64,000 bases of DNA from Garcia nutans (taxonomy: Eukaryota; Streptophyta; Magnoliopsida; Malpighiales; Euphorbiaceae), in NCBI GenBank assembly GCA_947685225.1, contig CANTUV010000014.1, forward strand, positions 2,790,001 through 2,854,000. The letters are read 5' to 3'. A program made the position numbers and the translations under genes. The notes beneath the pieces were generated by a model. That model had not been told where the DNA came from and made no database searches. It worked only from the letters and a program-made list of their open reading frames with translations. This document shows positions 34,790-48,340 of the stretch, piece after piece. Each line of letters begins with the position of its first letter. Position 1 is the stretch's first letter.

Positions 34790-37700
34790 GTGAAATAATT
34801 AGGTAAAATAGTAATATTAATAATAATATATATAGTGGAGTGTATAGTAATACCGTTAAAAAATAAATAACAATAATAAATAATAATAAAAAATATAAAT
34901 ATATATAAAAAATAATATAAATTAGGTAAAGACACAACTTTAAATATAGATCATCAGTTGTGAAATTAGTGGTCTTAGCATTAAAATTTTTATTTTAATT
35001 TAAATGGGTTATTAATTAAAGAAGGAAGAAAGAAAATTTTATAAAAAGAAAAAGAAATAGAGAAGGAAATAAGAAAGAAAGGAAAATGGGAGAGAGAGAG
35101 AGAGAGGTACATAGAGGGAAATCAAACAAAAGTTTGAAATTCGGAACAGCAGAGAGATAGAGGAAAAATTCTTGGAGTACGCAGAGAGAGAGGAAAAATT
35201 CTTGGAGTACTAAATTTTATTAGCTCCGTTCGACATCTTTCAGCTACCGTCAAGCAACATGCTCCGGTCACCGATAAAGTTAATTCGTTGAGCTTTCTAA
35301 CACCATCAAAATCACCGTGAACTGTCACCAAAAATCACCGCATGCGCCGCCCAAAGTGCTGATCGGAGATCTGACCGGTGTTAACTTCGGGTGTTGTTTT
35401 CGACTATTTTTTTATGACATTTTTCTGCGATACTGATATTTTTAGAATCCTCTCGTCTTGAGTTTTGATTCAGTATATTACTTGTGAATTATAGATAAAG
35501 TTTTAAAAATTTATATATAAATACACATTTAGATATATTTTTATACACAAAGAGTAATTAAAATTTTAATTAGTTAAATTTTAATTTAAAAGGAAATTTA
35601 ATATTTAATTTTGATGACAACATTATGATAAATAAGAAATAACTAGAGAAAAATAAATTTTAAATAAATATAAATAATGAATAGTTAGTTAAAATTTAGA
35701 AAATTATTAAATTAGAAATTATAGTTGATTAATTATTATTGTTAAAAGAAAATTAAGAATAAAAGATAATTAATATTGCTAAAATTATATGGGTAGTAAA
35801 TTAAAATTAAAATATTAAAATTAAATATAATTAAAATAATTAAATATTGAGTTTTAAATATTATTAGTAAATTGTAGAATAAATTAATATATAAATTGAA
35901 TTAATGAGATTATGAATTAGTAGTTAGTTGTTAGTTAGTGAATTTAAAATTATTATCAAATTATGATTAAGAAATTTGTTAATATACAATGATTTATTAA
36001 TATATATATATGTATATGAAAATGAATATTAACTTTAGAATAAAAATAATTGTAGTAAGGTCAAGATCAATTCTTAAAGTATAAATTTTGTTAGTATTAT
36101 AAAATGAATTGGATGTATTTTAGAAATAAGAATATAAATAAACATAGTTTTGAAAAAAATAAGTAAATTGAAGAATAATAAATTACTAGTTTGTTAAAGT
36201 AAATTATATTTAATATTACTATTAAAGTATTATCTAAATAAGAGTTTTATTTACATATTAATAATTTTTTAGTATATTATTTAAAGTCTACTAAATATTT
36301 ACTTAAATAGTTATATTGTTATTATTATTATTATTGCAAATTTATATATATTGATTATTATTGAACCATAGTAGTTATTAAACCATAATATCAAGTAGTA
36401 GTTAAATATTAAGATTTGTATTGATTATGGTAATTAAATATTATTATTATTAAGTTATATTATTAAATTTATTATAATTATTATTATTAGCAAATATTAA
36501 TTTTAGTATCAATATTGTTAATACTTTTACTATAATTATTTTTATTATTAAAATTTAATACTACAAAGTAAGAAAAAAATTAAAGTAAATAATATTATTC
36601 TATTTGAAGGATATATTTTATAAATATATATATTATTAAATATATTTTTACTATCATTGTGATTGTAATAAGTTAATACTTTTAGAGAGTTAAAATGAAT
36701 AAATTATTAATTATAAAAATATGTTTATTATTAAATTATTTTCTTAGAATTATTTAGAATTAATTTAGTATATAATTTTGATATTAAATGGATAACTTGT
36801 AAGTAAACTAAATAGACATTATTAAAAGTTTAATGAAATATATTTATTAGTAACATTAATATTATAACAACTATTAAATTGTAAAAATAAATGAATTAAA
36901 TTAATTATAGATTAAAATATTTTAAATATTCAGTATTTTTGACGAATTATGGATAAGTTGAAAAGACTATATGGAATAATTAGATAAATATTATCGATAT
37001 TTTATTAAAATTTAGGATTAGTTTTTATTTATGTCTCATATCATGTATACTATAATAGTTAATAGTTTTAGGATAATTTTTAGCTAATAATTATTTTTAT
37101 ATCATAGAGGTGAAATAATTAAATTTACAAATTTAGCTTTTTGGCTAAGGTGAGTGGATAAATATGTAATATTGTATTTTTCTTAAAAGTATTATATTTA
37201 TATATAATTTTGAGAAAAATATTTATTAAGTGAATTTATTTACAGTGATGATTTATTTTTGAATATTAATTATTTTCTTATTAAGTGAGAATAAATACTA
37301 GTAGTTTAAATTATTACATGTGTAAATGATTGATTTTATTATGTTGGTAAATTAGTTTATATACACTCTTTTATAAACTTGTCTGATCGCACTTTGATGA
37401 CGGGTGTTTAAATTTAATAATAATATAAAATTACCCTTGGCTGAGGTAATTACTCTTCATATGTATATTGAAGTTATTTCTTATTGGACTTACGAGGCAA
37501 GTCATCATGCGCCCTATGATTGAAGTTAAAACAGTAAAAATTTATATTTGAGTGTATGTAAAAGATAACTGAGATTAAAATTATATTTATTAACCCGAGC
37601 TATAGTTAATGTTTATAATACATTTATTATTAAACTTTATTTGTTTTCTCTTATTATATATTTACCTATTCACCGAGTAGTTGGACTCACCTTATTATTA

Positions 37701-39447
37701 TTAATATTTTCAGATATTTTTGAATATCAACTTAGTAGACTTCATTAGAGCATAGACTCTTAAATTTAAAATTTTTCTACATATAGAAATATTGTGCCGA
37801 CAAATTAGTATTTTCAATTTAATTTTAGTTTGAGAATTATTTAAATTTTGTTTAGAATATCTTTAATGATGTAAATGATGTAATAAATATTATAAATGAT
37901 CATATACTTGTGAAAGACATGAATTAAATAAGTTGTGAATTGAGATTTATAGTAAGATAAGTCCACCCTAGTTTTAGAGAGTTGAGGGTGTGACAGTAGC
38001 ACCACCAATTATGAATAACATTTATAGAGAAAGAAGGGACTCTCAGTACTGCCAAGAGACAAAACTTAGATCTCTCGAAAAAAAAACATAAATCAAAACT
38101 ATGAAGTTATTAGATTTCCCGAGAGATAACTGGGATATTACCAAGGGATACATCTTCTCTCTCGAAAACATGTAAAACTAAAACTGTAAATATAATATAC
38201 TTCTTGAGAGATAGATGTAGTCTTTTTGTATGCGCATAAAAGGTCATGATAGGTATTCATTCGTTGATCACCGATCTCGAAATGTAAATATAAGTGATTT
38301 TAAATATTTATTTTAAATAAGTAATTTTAAAATAACTCTTAACATAATTTTTTAAATATTGTATGATCATTTTATTGCATCCCAGGATTAGACGGCTCAG
38401 TCTGATACCCTAATTGATGCGATAAAATTATTTTTATAGACTACTGGGAAGAGAAGAAGAAGAAAGTGTATGGATTCAAGTTCCAAGATGTTAATATATC
38501 TTCTACGTGATCAAACATTTCAACAACAACTGCAGGATCAGGTTCAAAGATTGGTCCAACAGTACATGTAGGAGTTTATGAACAACTTTATGTCCAGAGG
38601 CAGATTTGATCCTAAGTAGCGTTCGTCTCCACCTCTGTCTTCTGAGGATTTTTAGTTTATTGTTTTCATTATTTATATACATTGTAAATGCTAAATATCT
38701 TTTTATCAAAACAATTAATATTTTATTATTATGAGTTCTTAAATTTACATTATTAATATTATTGTAAAATTTATTAAATATATTGATAAAAATTTTAATT
38801 TTAATATATAAATTTATATTATTTATTTGCAATTTTAATATATATAAATACTATTATTAATATTATTTTAAAAAATATATAATTTTAATTTATCAACAGA
38901 TAACATATTTGTTGATAAATTTAAAATATTTTCCTACCGAATACAGAAAGAATGATGTCTCGTCAATAATGGCAGAAGATTCTTATGTCAGCATTTTCTA
39001 AAACTTTGCCCTTGGATATATTGACTGAAGCTTTCGTATGTCAGCATTATCAATGAATGTGTCTTTTGTCAAAACTACTAACAACAATGTTTATTGGTAC
39101 TGGTACCTCATATTTTGCCCTTAAGATTACTGATCAAAAATTTTGTTGGTATTATCGACAGACATTTTTCAGCCAACAATATCGAAAACCATTTCAGCTT
39201 CGTTGGTATCAAACAATAACACATATTGGCCTTGTACCGATGGAACTTCAGCCAGCAGTCCCGGTAGATTTATTGTTCCTTAGTACTGTTGACTGAAGCA
39301 GAATGTTTGTCTATAAAATGATTATCAACAAAGTTATGGACAAGATATTTTTTTCTATTAATAATCTCTCGGCATTTTAAATTATCAATAAAAAAATAAG
39401 GGTTACGACTAAATTTTTCATTGGTAGCCTGGTGTATTCTTATAGTG

Positions 39448-40303
39448 TATTATTTAAAAAATTCATTAATTTTTTCTTAATTACTATAATTAGTTATAGA
39501 AGTTAATAATTATTTTCCACTTAATCAAACATACGTCATAAATTAATAAATGCAAATTAGCCGGCTAATCCTAAAAGGTTGTAGAGTCATGGAAGGTAGT
39601 CTGGAGTCGGTGAGAGGTCAAGAGTGCAAGAAGGTTTATGTGTGGATGATACTACAAATTTGTCATATCTTACCCAATCTATGTACAAATCTTTAGAAGA
39701 GTGTGACCATTTATCTATAGCTAAAGAAGGTAAATAACCAATAGGAAATCCAAGCAACCTCTCTCTTGAAATTGTGGCCTCAACTTATATTATGCCTTGC
39801 CTTACAAAGAAACACAAACAATAGCTAGTTGATTCTATAGATATTTGTGTACATAAAAGATAGATAGAATAATAAGTTTAATTAGTTTCTAGATGATCTG
39901 TTGCAAGTGGATATGGGTAATAAGTCACTATACATTTTATATGGTAATGACTAGTGATTGATGTTATAAATCCCCTGTTATTTGTTTTAGACATCACATT
40001 CACATATTGGTAATTAAGTTTATCAATTTCTAGTTGATCCTCAAGTGGATATTGGGTAGTAATTAAGGCAATGATCAATTCCTAAATGGTTGATTGATGT
40101 TATAGATTTCCCATTTGGTTCATGTTCTTTTATCGGCTGTATATCACTTCAAAAACTTTTGTGGATATTATAGATAGTTTTTCCATCTTGCATAAGTCTT
40201 TTTCATCACTTTAAATAATCATAACTTTGTTGGTGTGTGTTAATTCCCTTTTACACTTGTTTAATTAGTTAGAAAATAAAATTCTGAGAGTAATAATAAT
40301 AAT

Positions 40304-40346
<43 letters not shown>

Positions 40347-43300
40347 AAAGAGTACTGGAACTAAAAAATTCGTTATTAAATCAATAAGTTAAAAGTTATA
40401 ATATTTTGCATTGAAATTTAAAAATTAAGATTTGAAACTCAATTTTAGGGAAAAGAATTAATTTATAAAAGTAGACTCAAATTTTTAAAATTTTAATATA
40501 AATTTAAAAATGCTAATACAAAATATTCACTATTAAAATTGAAAAGCTCATTTTTATATCTCCTCAATTCATCAGCTCTTATGCATGGATGCTTTTAGGG
40601 GCGGACCTATATATACATTAGCATTTAAATTATATTATATATAATAATTTTATGGACAATTATTATCATAGACCAAAAGATTTTAAAGATCTTAGGAGAA
40701 GGGGATTCTTTGATGTCTTTTTTCATTTTATAGATCTATAACACTTTCTCTCCGTTTTTTTTTAAATTAAGATTTGCTTGTATTTCTTGAGTTTTCTTGT
40801 ACTCGATCCCTTATTTTGATGGTTTGAACTAAAAAAATTAAAGGTAAAACTTGCAAAGCTGAATGTGTTCGAGATGGTTTTTATCTTTTGATTTTAGCAT
40901 TTTTCTTAGAAAAAAAGAAAGCAAAACGTGATCTGCAATATTATTAAGTTTTAAATATTTTTCTAATTAAATAAAAATTATTTTAAATTAAATACGTAAT
41001 TCATGAAATATAATTTTGAAAATTTTAATTTAAAAAGATATTATATATCAATAAAACTCTTTTTGTGATATAAGATATTTTGTATTAATAAAATTCTTTT
41101 TTTACGATAAAAATTAGTTTTTAACATTATCTTTTTAAAATTTTTTATTTTTTTAATAATTATAATATATAGTTTTTAAAAGTATAAAACAGATTTTTAA
41201 AAGATATAAAACAGATTTTTAAAAGATGTAAAACAAAAACTAAAATAATTTTTTATTTTAAAAAAATAAAAAATAAAAAACCTACAATGATCCCGAACAC
41301 ACCCTTAATTGACTAATTTTAATAATCATACTTCCTAACTTTGCTAACATTATTTGAAAATTTTCTTTTAATTTAATCATGTTGAGAAAAAAAAAATGGG
41401 ATAAGGAAGCACCAGTTGCTAAGATATCCTTCCCAAAATTTGCATATTCAGTGATATTCTAGTCTTGTGTTGCATCATATATAAAATATATTTCTGGGGC
41501 CTTTAGGATTAAATTGAATGAATATAATTATAAAAAAAAAAAAAAGCTAATTTAAAAGGTTTTTTTTTTTAGCGAAAAGCTAATTTCATGGGTTAATTGC
41601 TTAATGATGTTAATCACTTCGAACATTTTCCCAAGGAAGCTATATATAAAATGTATTGGAGTTTATTATGTTAACAACAATATCGTATTATATATATATA
41701 TACAAGGAGGATTAAATACTTCCACAGATCTATACCCTCAATTACTGATTCATTGTTGGAGACCCACACTTTTTATTACTTATCAGTGGGACTTATGAAA
41801 TTCTTTTTATTTTCAATTTTTTTTCAGAGATGGAACTCAATTCATTATTTTTACATGCATTAAATTCAAGCATACAGAAAAATCATCAAAATGGACATGC
41901 AATACTAAATACATTTGTAAAATAAAGTATAAATCGCCAATAAATTATCAAATAATTCCACATCCTCAACATGAATGAACTTAATAAAGTTTCCGGCCTC
42001 AACTTTATCCATTGGAAATTTTATTTATTTACTAATATTAATAATTTATATTTTATTATTCAACTACTCAAATAAAATAAGTTCGTATTAAACAACTTTT
42101 TTTTTATTGTGATTACATAATTATACTTATAATTTTATTGTTATATTAGTTTAATTTTTTAATACCAAGAAAAGAAACATATTAATTAATTAGTTTTTAT
42201 ATAAAATTATTTTTTAACTTTGAATTGTGCACAAGTTACACTAGTCGTATTCTTCAAACGTTCTCACATAATAATTGATTGCTAATCTTGCAATACAGAA
42301 TTAAGTATTCAACAGTTTGAAGCTGTAGCTAACTTGAAAATTAATTTGGTGATCCTTTTAAATTATTCTCCGTTGAATTTGAAATGCTATTATTTAAATT
42401 GAAATATTTATTGTGACATTAAATTTATTCACACGTGCATATTAATACATGTTACATATTAATACTTATTATAATGATAAGTCTACACATGATATAAGTA
42501 ATAAATTTATATTTAATTTTTAATCCCCACATTCAGAAATTGTGGTACCTTAGATAATTATTGACACTATGAAAATTTTACTTTGATCCATTATTGAATT
42601 AGCATAAAATAATAATTAATTAAATATATATTCCATAAGTATAAAATGTTAATGACTCAAAATTACAGTTTCTTTTCTTTTAAAAAAAATTATTTCAATA
42701 TATGACAAAAAGAATATTTCAATTCTTTTTCTTTTGCCATTAATCAATCTATAATTATGTGTTACATATAGATAAAAAAAAAGAAAAAAAATATACATAT
42801 ATATTGATTAAAATATTTTATCACTTATTAACTTAATTTAAATGATTAAGTTGTGCGCATGATCAAAAGTTATGAGATTCTTATAGTGTCATAATTTGAA
42901 AAAAATATTAATAATTCAAGTCTAAAACAATTTTTAAAAAATAAAATATTAAATATTCATATAGTCTGAAATTAACAAAGGAGAGATATATAAACAAATT
43001 TCCAGTGATATCTTTTTCTTAATGTCTTTGTCAAGAAAAACAGAATGCAAAATTGCCTTTACATGAATTGATGAAATTATTCATAAAATCATATTAATTT
43101 ACAATTACTATAGTCAAAACTGTTGACATTTCTAAGAAGTAATACAACCAGCATATGTGTGTGTGTACGAGTACATATATATGTAGAAAGAAAGATAGAA
43201 AGAAATAGGGTTGAAACTTCAAAAGTTTGAAAATTTAACAGGAAATTTTGGTAAAATTTTCCCAACTCGAAGAAAAATTATTTTCTGTGTTTCTTTAGAT

Positions 43301-44223
43301 AGAAACAGTAATCCATTCTTAGAAAAGTTCAGTAGTTGGCAATGTTTTTGGGCATTATAGCACCAAATAATATCCTTCACTTGCAGTGCACACAGGACAA
43401 CTTCTTAATCTTGAAAGAAAGAAAAGCTTTTTTTTTACTAACCGACCCCATTAATAAAAATCATTAATTATTATGTTTTAGCTAATAAATTACAAAATAT
43501 CTTCTAAATCAATTTCCTTGCCGCGCCGTCACAGTTACTTATGCTTCCTTTGAAACTTCATAAGTAATAAATTAAATAAACTTATTAAAAATACAAAAAT
43601 ACTACATGGATCAAATTGATCCGGATCAAAAGTATTTATACATTAATTGTATTAAATAAATAATTATTTTAACCATGTATTTATTATTAAAGACAATAAT
43701 AAATGCAAGGTTAGAATAATCATTTTTCTAATATAATTAATGCAAAAAATATTTTTGATCCAAATCAATTTGACCTATTTAACATTACTCTTAAAAATAA
43801 TGATTAGTTTTCACTTTCATCATTATAAGAATAATAATAATTACAATAATCATGTATTTAACATATATTAATTAAAGACCTATAAATTAAAAAATTAAAA
43901 ACTTATAAATTATACATATTGTTTGTATTCATTATCATGAAAACTGATGCTTAATAAATGTACAACAAAAAAAATCAGAGTATCATACAAAAGTATATAT
44001 TATATGATCCATAAAATCTGATAACTATATCTAGCCTTAAAAAAAGTAACAAAGGAAACAAAAAAAGAGGAAAAAAATTGATACTATAAAATCATGTAAG
44101 TAATGATTAATGAAAACTCTCACTGACCGTAGCTTTTTCTGATCATTCACCTGAGTAATCATCATCGTCGTCATCATCATCATCAATAGCTAGTGTGGGA
44201 AGCAAGCAAAGAAAATAATATCA
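39448..44223. other. Gene-free AT-rich spacer
   Basis: No gene is recognised in this 4.8 kb. It holds the AAC microsatellite at 40284-40343, several A or T homopolymers, and a small duplicated TTTTTAAAAGATRTAAAACA word at 41190-41235. The last few hundred bases are downstream of the CLE gene and probably include its 3' UTR, with an (ATC)n tract at 44158-44185. Confidence 0.4.
40284..40343. repeat. (AAT)n/(AAC)n compound microsatellite
   Basis: Four AAT units followed by about 15 AAC units, uninterrupted. Confidence 0.9.
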
Positions 44224-44571
44224 TCAATGGTGTAATGGGTTTGGACCCGAAGGGACAAAGCGTTTCTCGACACCATAACGTGGATCGATCTCTCTTCCAT
44301 CTACTTGTTTATGCACTTGCTGGGAATGACGATGATCTTGATGATGATGATTTTCCTTCTGAAATGGAGTGAAGTCAAACTTGCTGGCAAGAACTTTTCT
44401 ATTGATGAGTAACGAGCGATGAGAGATCGAAGAATAAATGCTAGTTGTTGTTTTAATGATTTCTTTCTTGTTGCAGATGGTGGACTTGAAATTATAGAAT
44501 TGATGAAATACTAACAAGAGAAGAGAAAGAAAAAGAATTATACATAGGGTTTGTGAAGTTTTCAAGGCCAT
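44224..44571 (-). CDS. CLE signalling peptide precursor
   Basis: A single-exon, 115-residue secreted precursor. Residues 1-27 form a signal peptide with a strong hydrophobic core (LCIILFLSLLLLVF). A variable, His- and Lys-rich middle follows. The last 12 residues, RFVPSGPNPLHH (104-115), are the CLE box with both hydroxylatable prolines and the terminal LHH, preceded by the conserved DPRYGVEK. The mature dodecapeptide is released outside the cell and read by LRR receptor kinases of the CLAVATA1/BAM type, controlling meristem, vascular or root development. The DPRYGVEKR context and RxVPSGPNPLHH box match the CLE8-13 group; which Arabidopsis member is the orthologue cannot be fixed by eye. The second residue Phe, where Leu, Val or Arg is usual, is a small peculiarity. 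The start is the ATG at 44571, the only one giving a signal peptide. Confidence 0.95.
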   Translation of the reverse strand: MALKTSQTLCIILFLSLLLLVFHQFYNFKSTICNKKEIIKTTTSIYSSISHRSLLINRKVLASKFDFTPFQKENHHHQDHRHSQQVHKQVDGREIDPRYGVEKRFVPSGPNPLHH

Positions 44572-45422
44572 GGCGGAATAAGAGGAGAAGAAGAAGGGTT
44601 AGAAGAGGAAGCATGGAGCAAGAAAAATGTAAAGGAATTAAACTAATTTGAGAGGTGGAATTTTTATTTTTTATTTTTTGGGGTTGAGGAGATTTGTGAA
44701 GTTTGAAAGGTTGAATCTAATCTCATGTATTAATATATAAAAAATGAAAGGGAAGATGGTTGAAATTATATGTCCAGTGTTTAAGTTTTTTTTTTGGGTT
44801 AAATAAATTTGTTATGGGATTTCATGTGAGATTTGTAGGCACCTTTTTATGGTGATTCATTGCTGAAAAGGAAAGGACAGAGTGTAGACCCTTTCCCAAT
44901 GAGAGTAACTTTGAAATCAAGGAAAAATTAAAGGTAATTATAACAATTGTCAAACCTAGAATTATACAAGGTTTAATTATGTTTGTTTTTAATTAATTAA
45001 TCATCCCTTATATATATATATATATATATTATATATATGGATTTCCTTAAACATGTGTAAATAGTCCTTGAATTTTAAGTGAGATATAATTATGGATGAT
45101 AATTTAAAATTATTATAAATTTAAGTCATGTGTAAAATTATAAAAAATAAGTACGATATGTGGTAATTAAAGTTCAAATAATTAACTATTTAATGAATTC
45201 TAAATTTATAATTGACCAGGAAATGGATTTGCTTCATATATACTTCATTAATTACATGTAATGAAGGTATTTTTCTTTGAAACTAAGATCCTTTTAAATT
45301 TCTTTAAGCATTATATAAATAGTAAAATTAGCAGAACAACTCTTAGTAAATTGCTATAAGCTAATATATATATATATATATATATATATTCTAATAACAT
45401 GAAATTTCTTTATTAAAAAGTT
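44572..45422. promoter_or_regulatory. CLE gene upstream region
   Basis: Upstream (minus-strand promoter) region of the CLE gene, about 850 bases up to the foldback element. It contains (TA)n tracts at about 45011-45038 and 45365-45390. No clear TATA box can be separated from the many AT runs. Confidence 0.35.
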
Positions 45423-45527
45423 TAAGGGAATTAATCAAGAAAATACCCTAAAAAATACTAATAAATTTTGAACTCCACTAATCTTAAATAAACCAATTAA
45501 GATGAAAATACTCTTTAGCCTAAAAGA

Positions 45528-46136
45528 ATCATCTTTTTTTTCCTTCCTTCTCTTCTCTCTCTCTCTCTTTCTCACGCTTCCTTCTTCCTCTTTCTTCCTC
45601 TTTCTTTTTTTCATCATCTTTCCTCCTCTCTCATGCTCTAAATTTATTAATAATTTTTTTTCTCTTCTTTTTTTCCTACAAAAAACCTACTGTCTATCAA
45701 GAATGAGTTTTCTTTGAATTAGTAGTTTTAAAAGAGAAAGAAGATGATTTCACTATGTTAATCGATTTAAAAATTGATTTTATAATAAAATATTGCCGAA
45801 AATTTTAGTTCTCATCGGAATTTTGATCGATATAAAGTAATCTTTTTTCTTTTTTTTTCCTCTCTCTCTTCTTTCTCTCTCTCTTTCTTGCGCCTCCTCC
45901 TTCATTTTTCTTTATCTTTTTTCATCCTTTTTTCTTCCTCTCTCATGCCTTAAATCCATTTGCTATAATTTTTTTCTTCTATAAAAAACCTTAACTCTCT
46001 TAAAGAATGAGATTTTTTTTTGAGTTAGTCATTTTAAAAGAGAAAGAAGGTGATTTTATTGGGTTAATCTATTTTACTGTAAAATCTTATTGTCGAAAAT
46101 TTTAGTTCTCGCTGGAGTTTTAATCAAAGCTTAATC
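45528..46136. repeat. Tandem duplication of a ~305-base CT-rich unit
   Basis: Two direct copies, about 45528-45840 and 45841-46136. Each has a CT-rich block, then a CTCTCATGC word, an ATAAAAAACCT-like block, TTTTAAAAGAGAAAGAAG, and a CGAAAATTTTAGTTCTC end. Confidence 0.8.
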
Positions 46137-46164
46137 TAACTTTATTTATCAAGGTTAGTACAAA

Positions 46165-47090
46165 AATATATATACCTTGATATGTGTTGATATACTTCAA
46201 TTTCGAGTATGTTATGGATCAATATGGGTTGATATGAAATTATTATAGGTTAAAATGTGTTAATATGGCTTGATATTTATATATTAAAGATTGATATGGA
46301 TTTGATATGTATTGATATGTGTTTATTAAGGTTGATATAGAATGATATGAGTTGATATGGATTGATATATGTGATATGTGTGTCAATGGATTATATTAGA
46401 TTGAATCATTTTTTGTTCTAAATAGTGTTTAAGTGCATTGAATAATCCAAAATTATGTATTTATATATTGATATACATTGATTTGAGCTGATATGGGTTG
46501 ATATGGATTAATGTGAGTGATATATGTGTTAAGGGATTATATTAAATTGAATCATTTTCTATTTTAAACGATATTTAAGTGTGCTAAACAATCTAAAATT
46601 ATTAATTGATATGGGTTGATATGAATTTATATGGATTGATATGAGTTGATATGGGTTAATGTAGGTGATTTATGTGTTAAGAGTTATATTGGATTGAATT
46701 ATTTTCAGCTATAAATGGTATTTAGAAGTGTAAATATATTTATATATTGTTATGGGTTGATATGTATTGATATAGATTTATATGAGTTGATATGAGTTGT
46801 TATGAGTGATATATATATATATATATATTAAAGGAATCTATTAGATTGAATTATTTTCTATTTTAAATAATATTTAAGTGTGCTAAACAGTCTAGAATTA
46901 TGTATTTATATGTTGATATGAGTTGATATGGATTCATATGGATTGATATGAGTGATAGTGATATGTGAGTTAAGGGATTAGCATACCAATACAGATTGAT
47001 ATGTGTTGATATGTCTTGTTATGCTTTGATATAGATTGATATGTTTTGATATGAAAATACCAAAGAATGAATCATTTTGTGTTCTACATA
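46165..47090. repeat. Left arm array of TTGATATGGG words
   Basis: Dozens of TTGATATGG-like decamers. They are organised in about four higher-order units near 147 bases, marked by TTATTTTCTATTTTAAAT-like segments at about 46411, 46551, 46700 and 46849. Confidence 0.85.
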
Positions 47091-47689
47091 ATATTTAGTT
47101 GTTTTAAATACTAAAGAAGAACCTGAATTTTTAACACTACACACAACAACTTATGGAGATATTTATATACAACACAACAATATTTACATGGGTCCAAACT
47201 TCAAACAGGAGATAAGTTGCTTATTATAGCGAGGATGATGAGGATGACAATGATGGCGATGCAAAGTGATTTGTAAACTAATAAGGATGTGACTACTTTA
47301 ATATTTATGTACTCATTTTGAATATTTATATTGTGAATCACAACTATTGTTGATAATTGGATGTATATATTTTTAATTAGATAAAACCAAAATTCTCGGT
47401 ATTTTATTAATACATTTGTGTGTTGGATGAATATATTTGTAAAATTTATTAGATATGTGTTTGTTGGATCCCAAATACATATATGTATTGTAGATTGAGA
47501 AAAGTTGTTGAAAGATATGTTTAATGGATATATTTTGAATGAATATAAATATATATTAAAATGGAATGAATACTTTACAGGTTGAAGAAAATATATTTTG
47601 AATGACAATATTTTGAATATGTATTGATATGGTTGATAGGTTGAAATGTTTATATGTAATAATAACAATAAAGACATATATCAACCTAT
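47091..47689. other. Centre of the foldback
   Basis: AT-rich sequence between the opposed arrays. It holds a 158-codon open minus-strand frame (47677-47201) rich in Ile, Asn, Tyr and Leu with no recognisable motif; I regard it as a chance frame. Confidence 0.4.
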
Positions 47690-48340
47690 ATTAACTCGTA
47701 TCAATACAGATCAACTCATATCAAATGTATAATAACTCGTCTCAGCCCATATAAATCAATATCAACACATATCAAATATATATCAGCACATATCAACTCA
47801 TATCAAATATATAATAACTCATCTCAAGCCATATAAATCCAAATCAACCCATATCAAATGTATATCAACTCATATCAATACATATCTATATATATCAACC
47901 CATATCGACCTCTATTAAATGTATAATAACTTATCTCAACTCATATATATCCATATCAACCCATGTCAAATGTATATCAACCCATATCAATGCATATCTA
48001 CACATATCAACCCATATCAAATTTATATCAACTCATATCAATACATATCTATACATATCAACCCATATCAACCTCTATTAAATGTATAATAACTTATCTC
48101 AACTCATATATATCCATATCAACCCATATCAAATGTATATCAACCCATATCAATACATATCTACACATATCAACCCATATAGACCCATATCAACACATAT
48201 CAAGTCATATCAACACAGATCAATCCATATCAAATGTATATCAATCCATATCAATACATATCTACACATATAAACCCATATCAAATGTATATTAACCCAT
48301 ATCAATATATATCTATACATATCAACCTATATCAACTCAG
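47690..48340. repeat. Right arm array of CCCATATCAA words, dense part
   Basis: Near-continuous array of ATATCAACCC-like decamers, the reverse complement of the left arm word. Spacers such as AAATGTATAATAACTC recur every 120-180 bases. Confidence 0.85.

Larger units (their letters stand above)
34257..37995 (+). mobile_element. Probable solo LTR, Gypsy type, 3.7 kb
   Basis: Starts TGTAATATCCAGTATTTTT and ends GAGGGTGTGACA. Both ends are typical of long plant Gypsy LTRs, which often start TGTAACACCC and end GTGTGACA. The flanks are GTAGT (34252-34256) and GTAGC (37996-38000), a 5-base duplication with one change. No primer-binding site follows the right end and no gag-pol is present, so it is a solo LTR formed by recombination. 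Inside, the order is a tRNA-like piece, an (AAT)n tract, a mixed-composition leader-like region (35000-35400), then AT-rich DNA and words such as ACCTATTCACCGAG before the end. Confidence 0.55.
34012..39447 (+). mobile_element. CACTA (En/Spm) remnant interrupted by a solo LTR
   Basis: The right end at 39447 reads TTCTTATAGTG, the reverse of CACTATAAGAA, preceded by subterminal-like words (TACCAATG, ACCGA, TTATCGA) repeated in both orientations from about 38900. Around 38500-38640 a frame broken by stops reads FQQQLQDQVQRLVQQYM and FMSRGRFDPK, resembling the Gln-rich C-terminus of plant En/Spm-type proteins. Sequence left of the solo LTR (34012-34256) has the same words (ACCGAGAAATTAC, TACCAATGG). 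I could not place the left terminus; the MITE at 33728 may lie over it. Confidence 0.45.

Noticed and set aside
39057..39296. 79-codon open frame in the CACTA right end
   Set aside because: It lies in subterminal repeat sequence and shows no protein family resemblance.
47201..47677. 158-codon open frame at the centre of the foldback
   Set aside because: Its composition is what AT-rich repeats give by chance (Ile, Asn, Tyr, Leu), it has no domain motif, and it partly overlaps the array.
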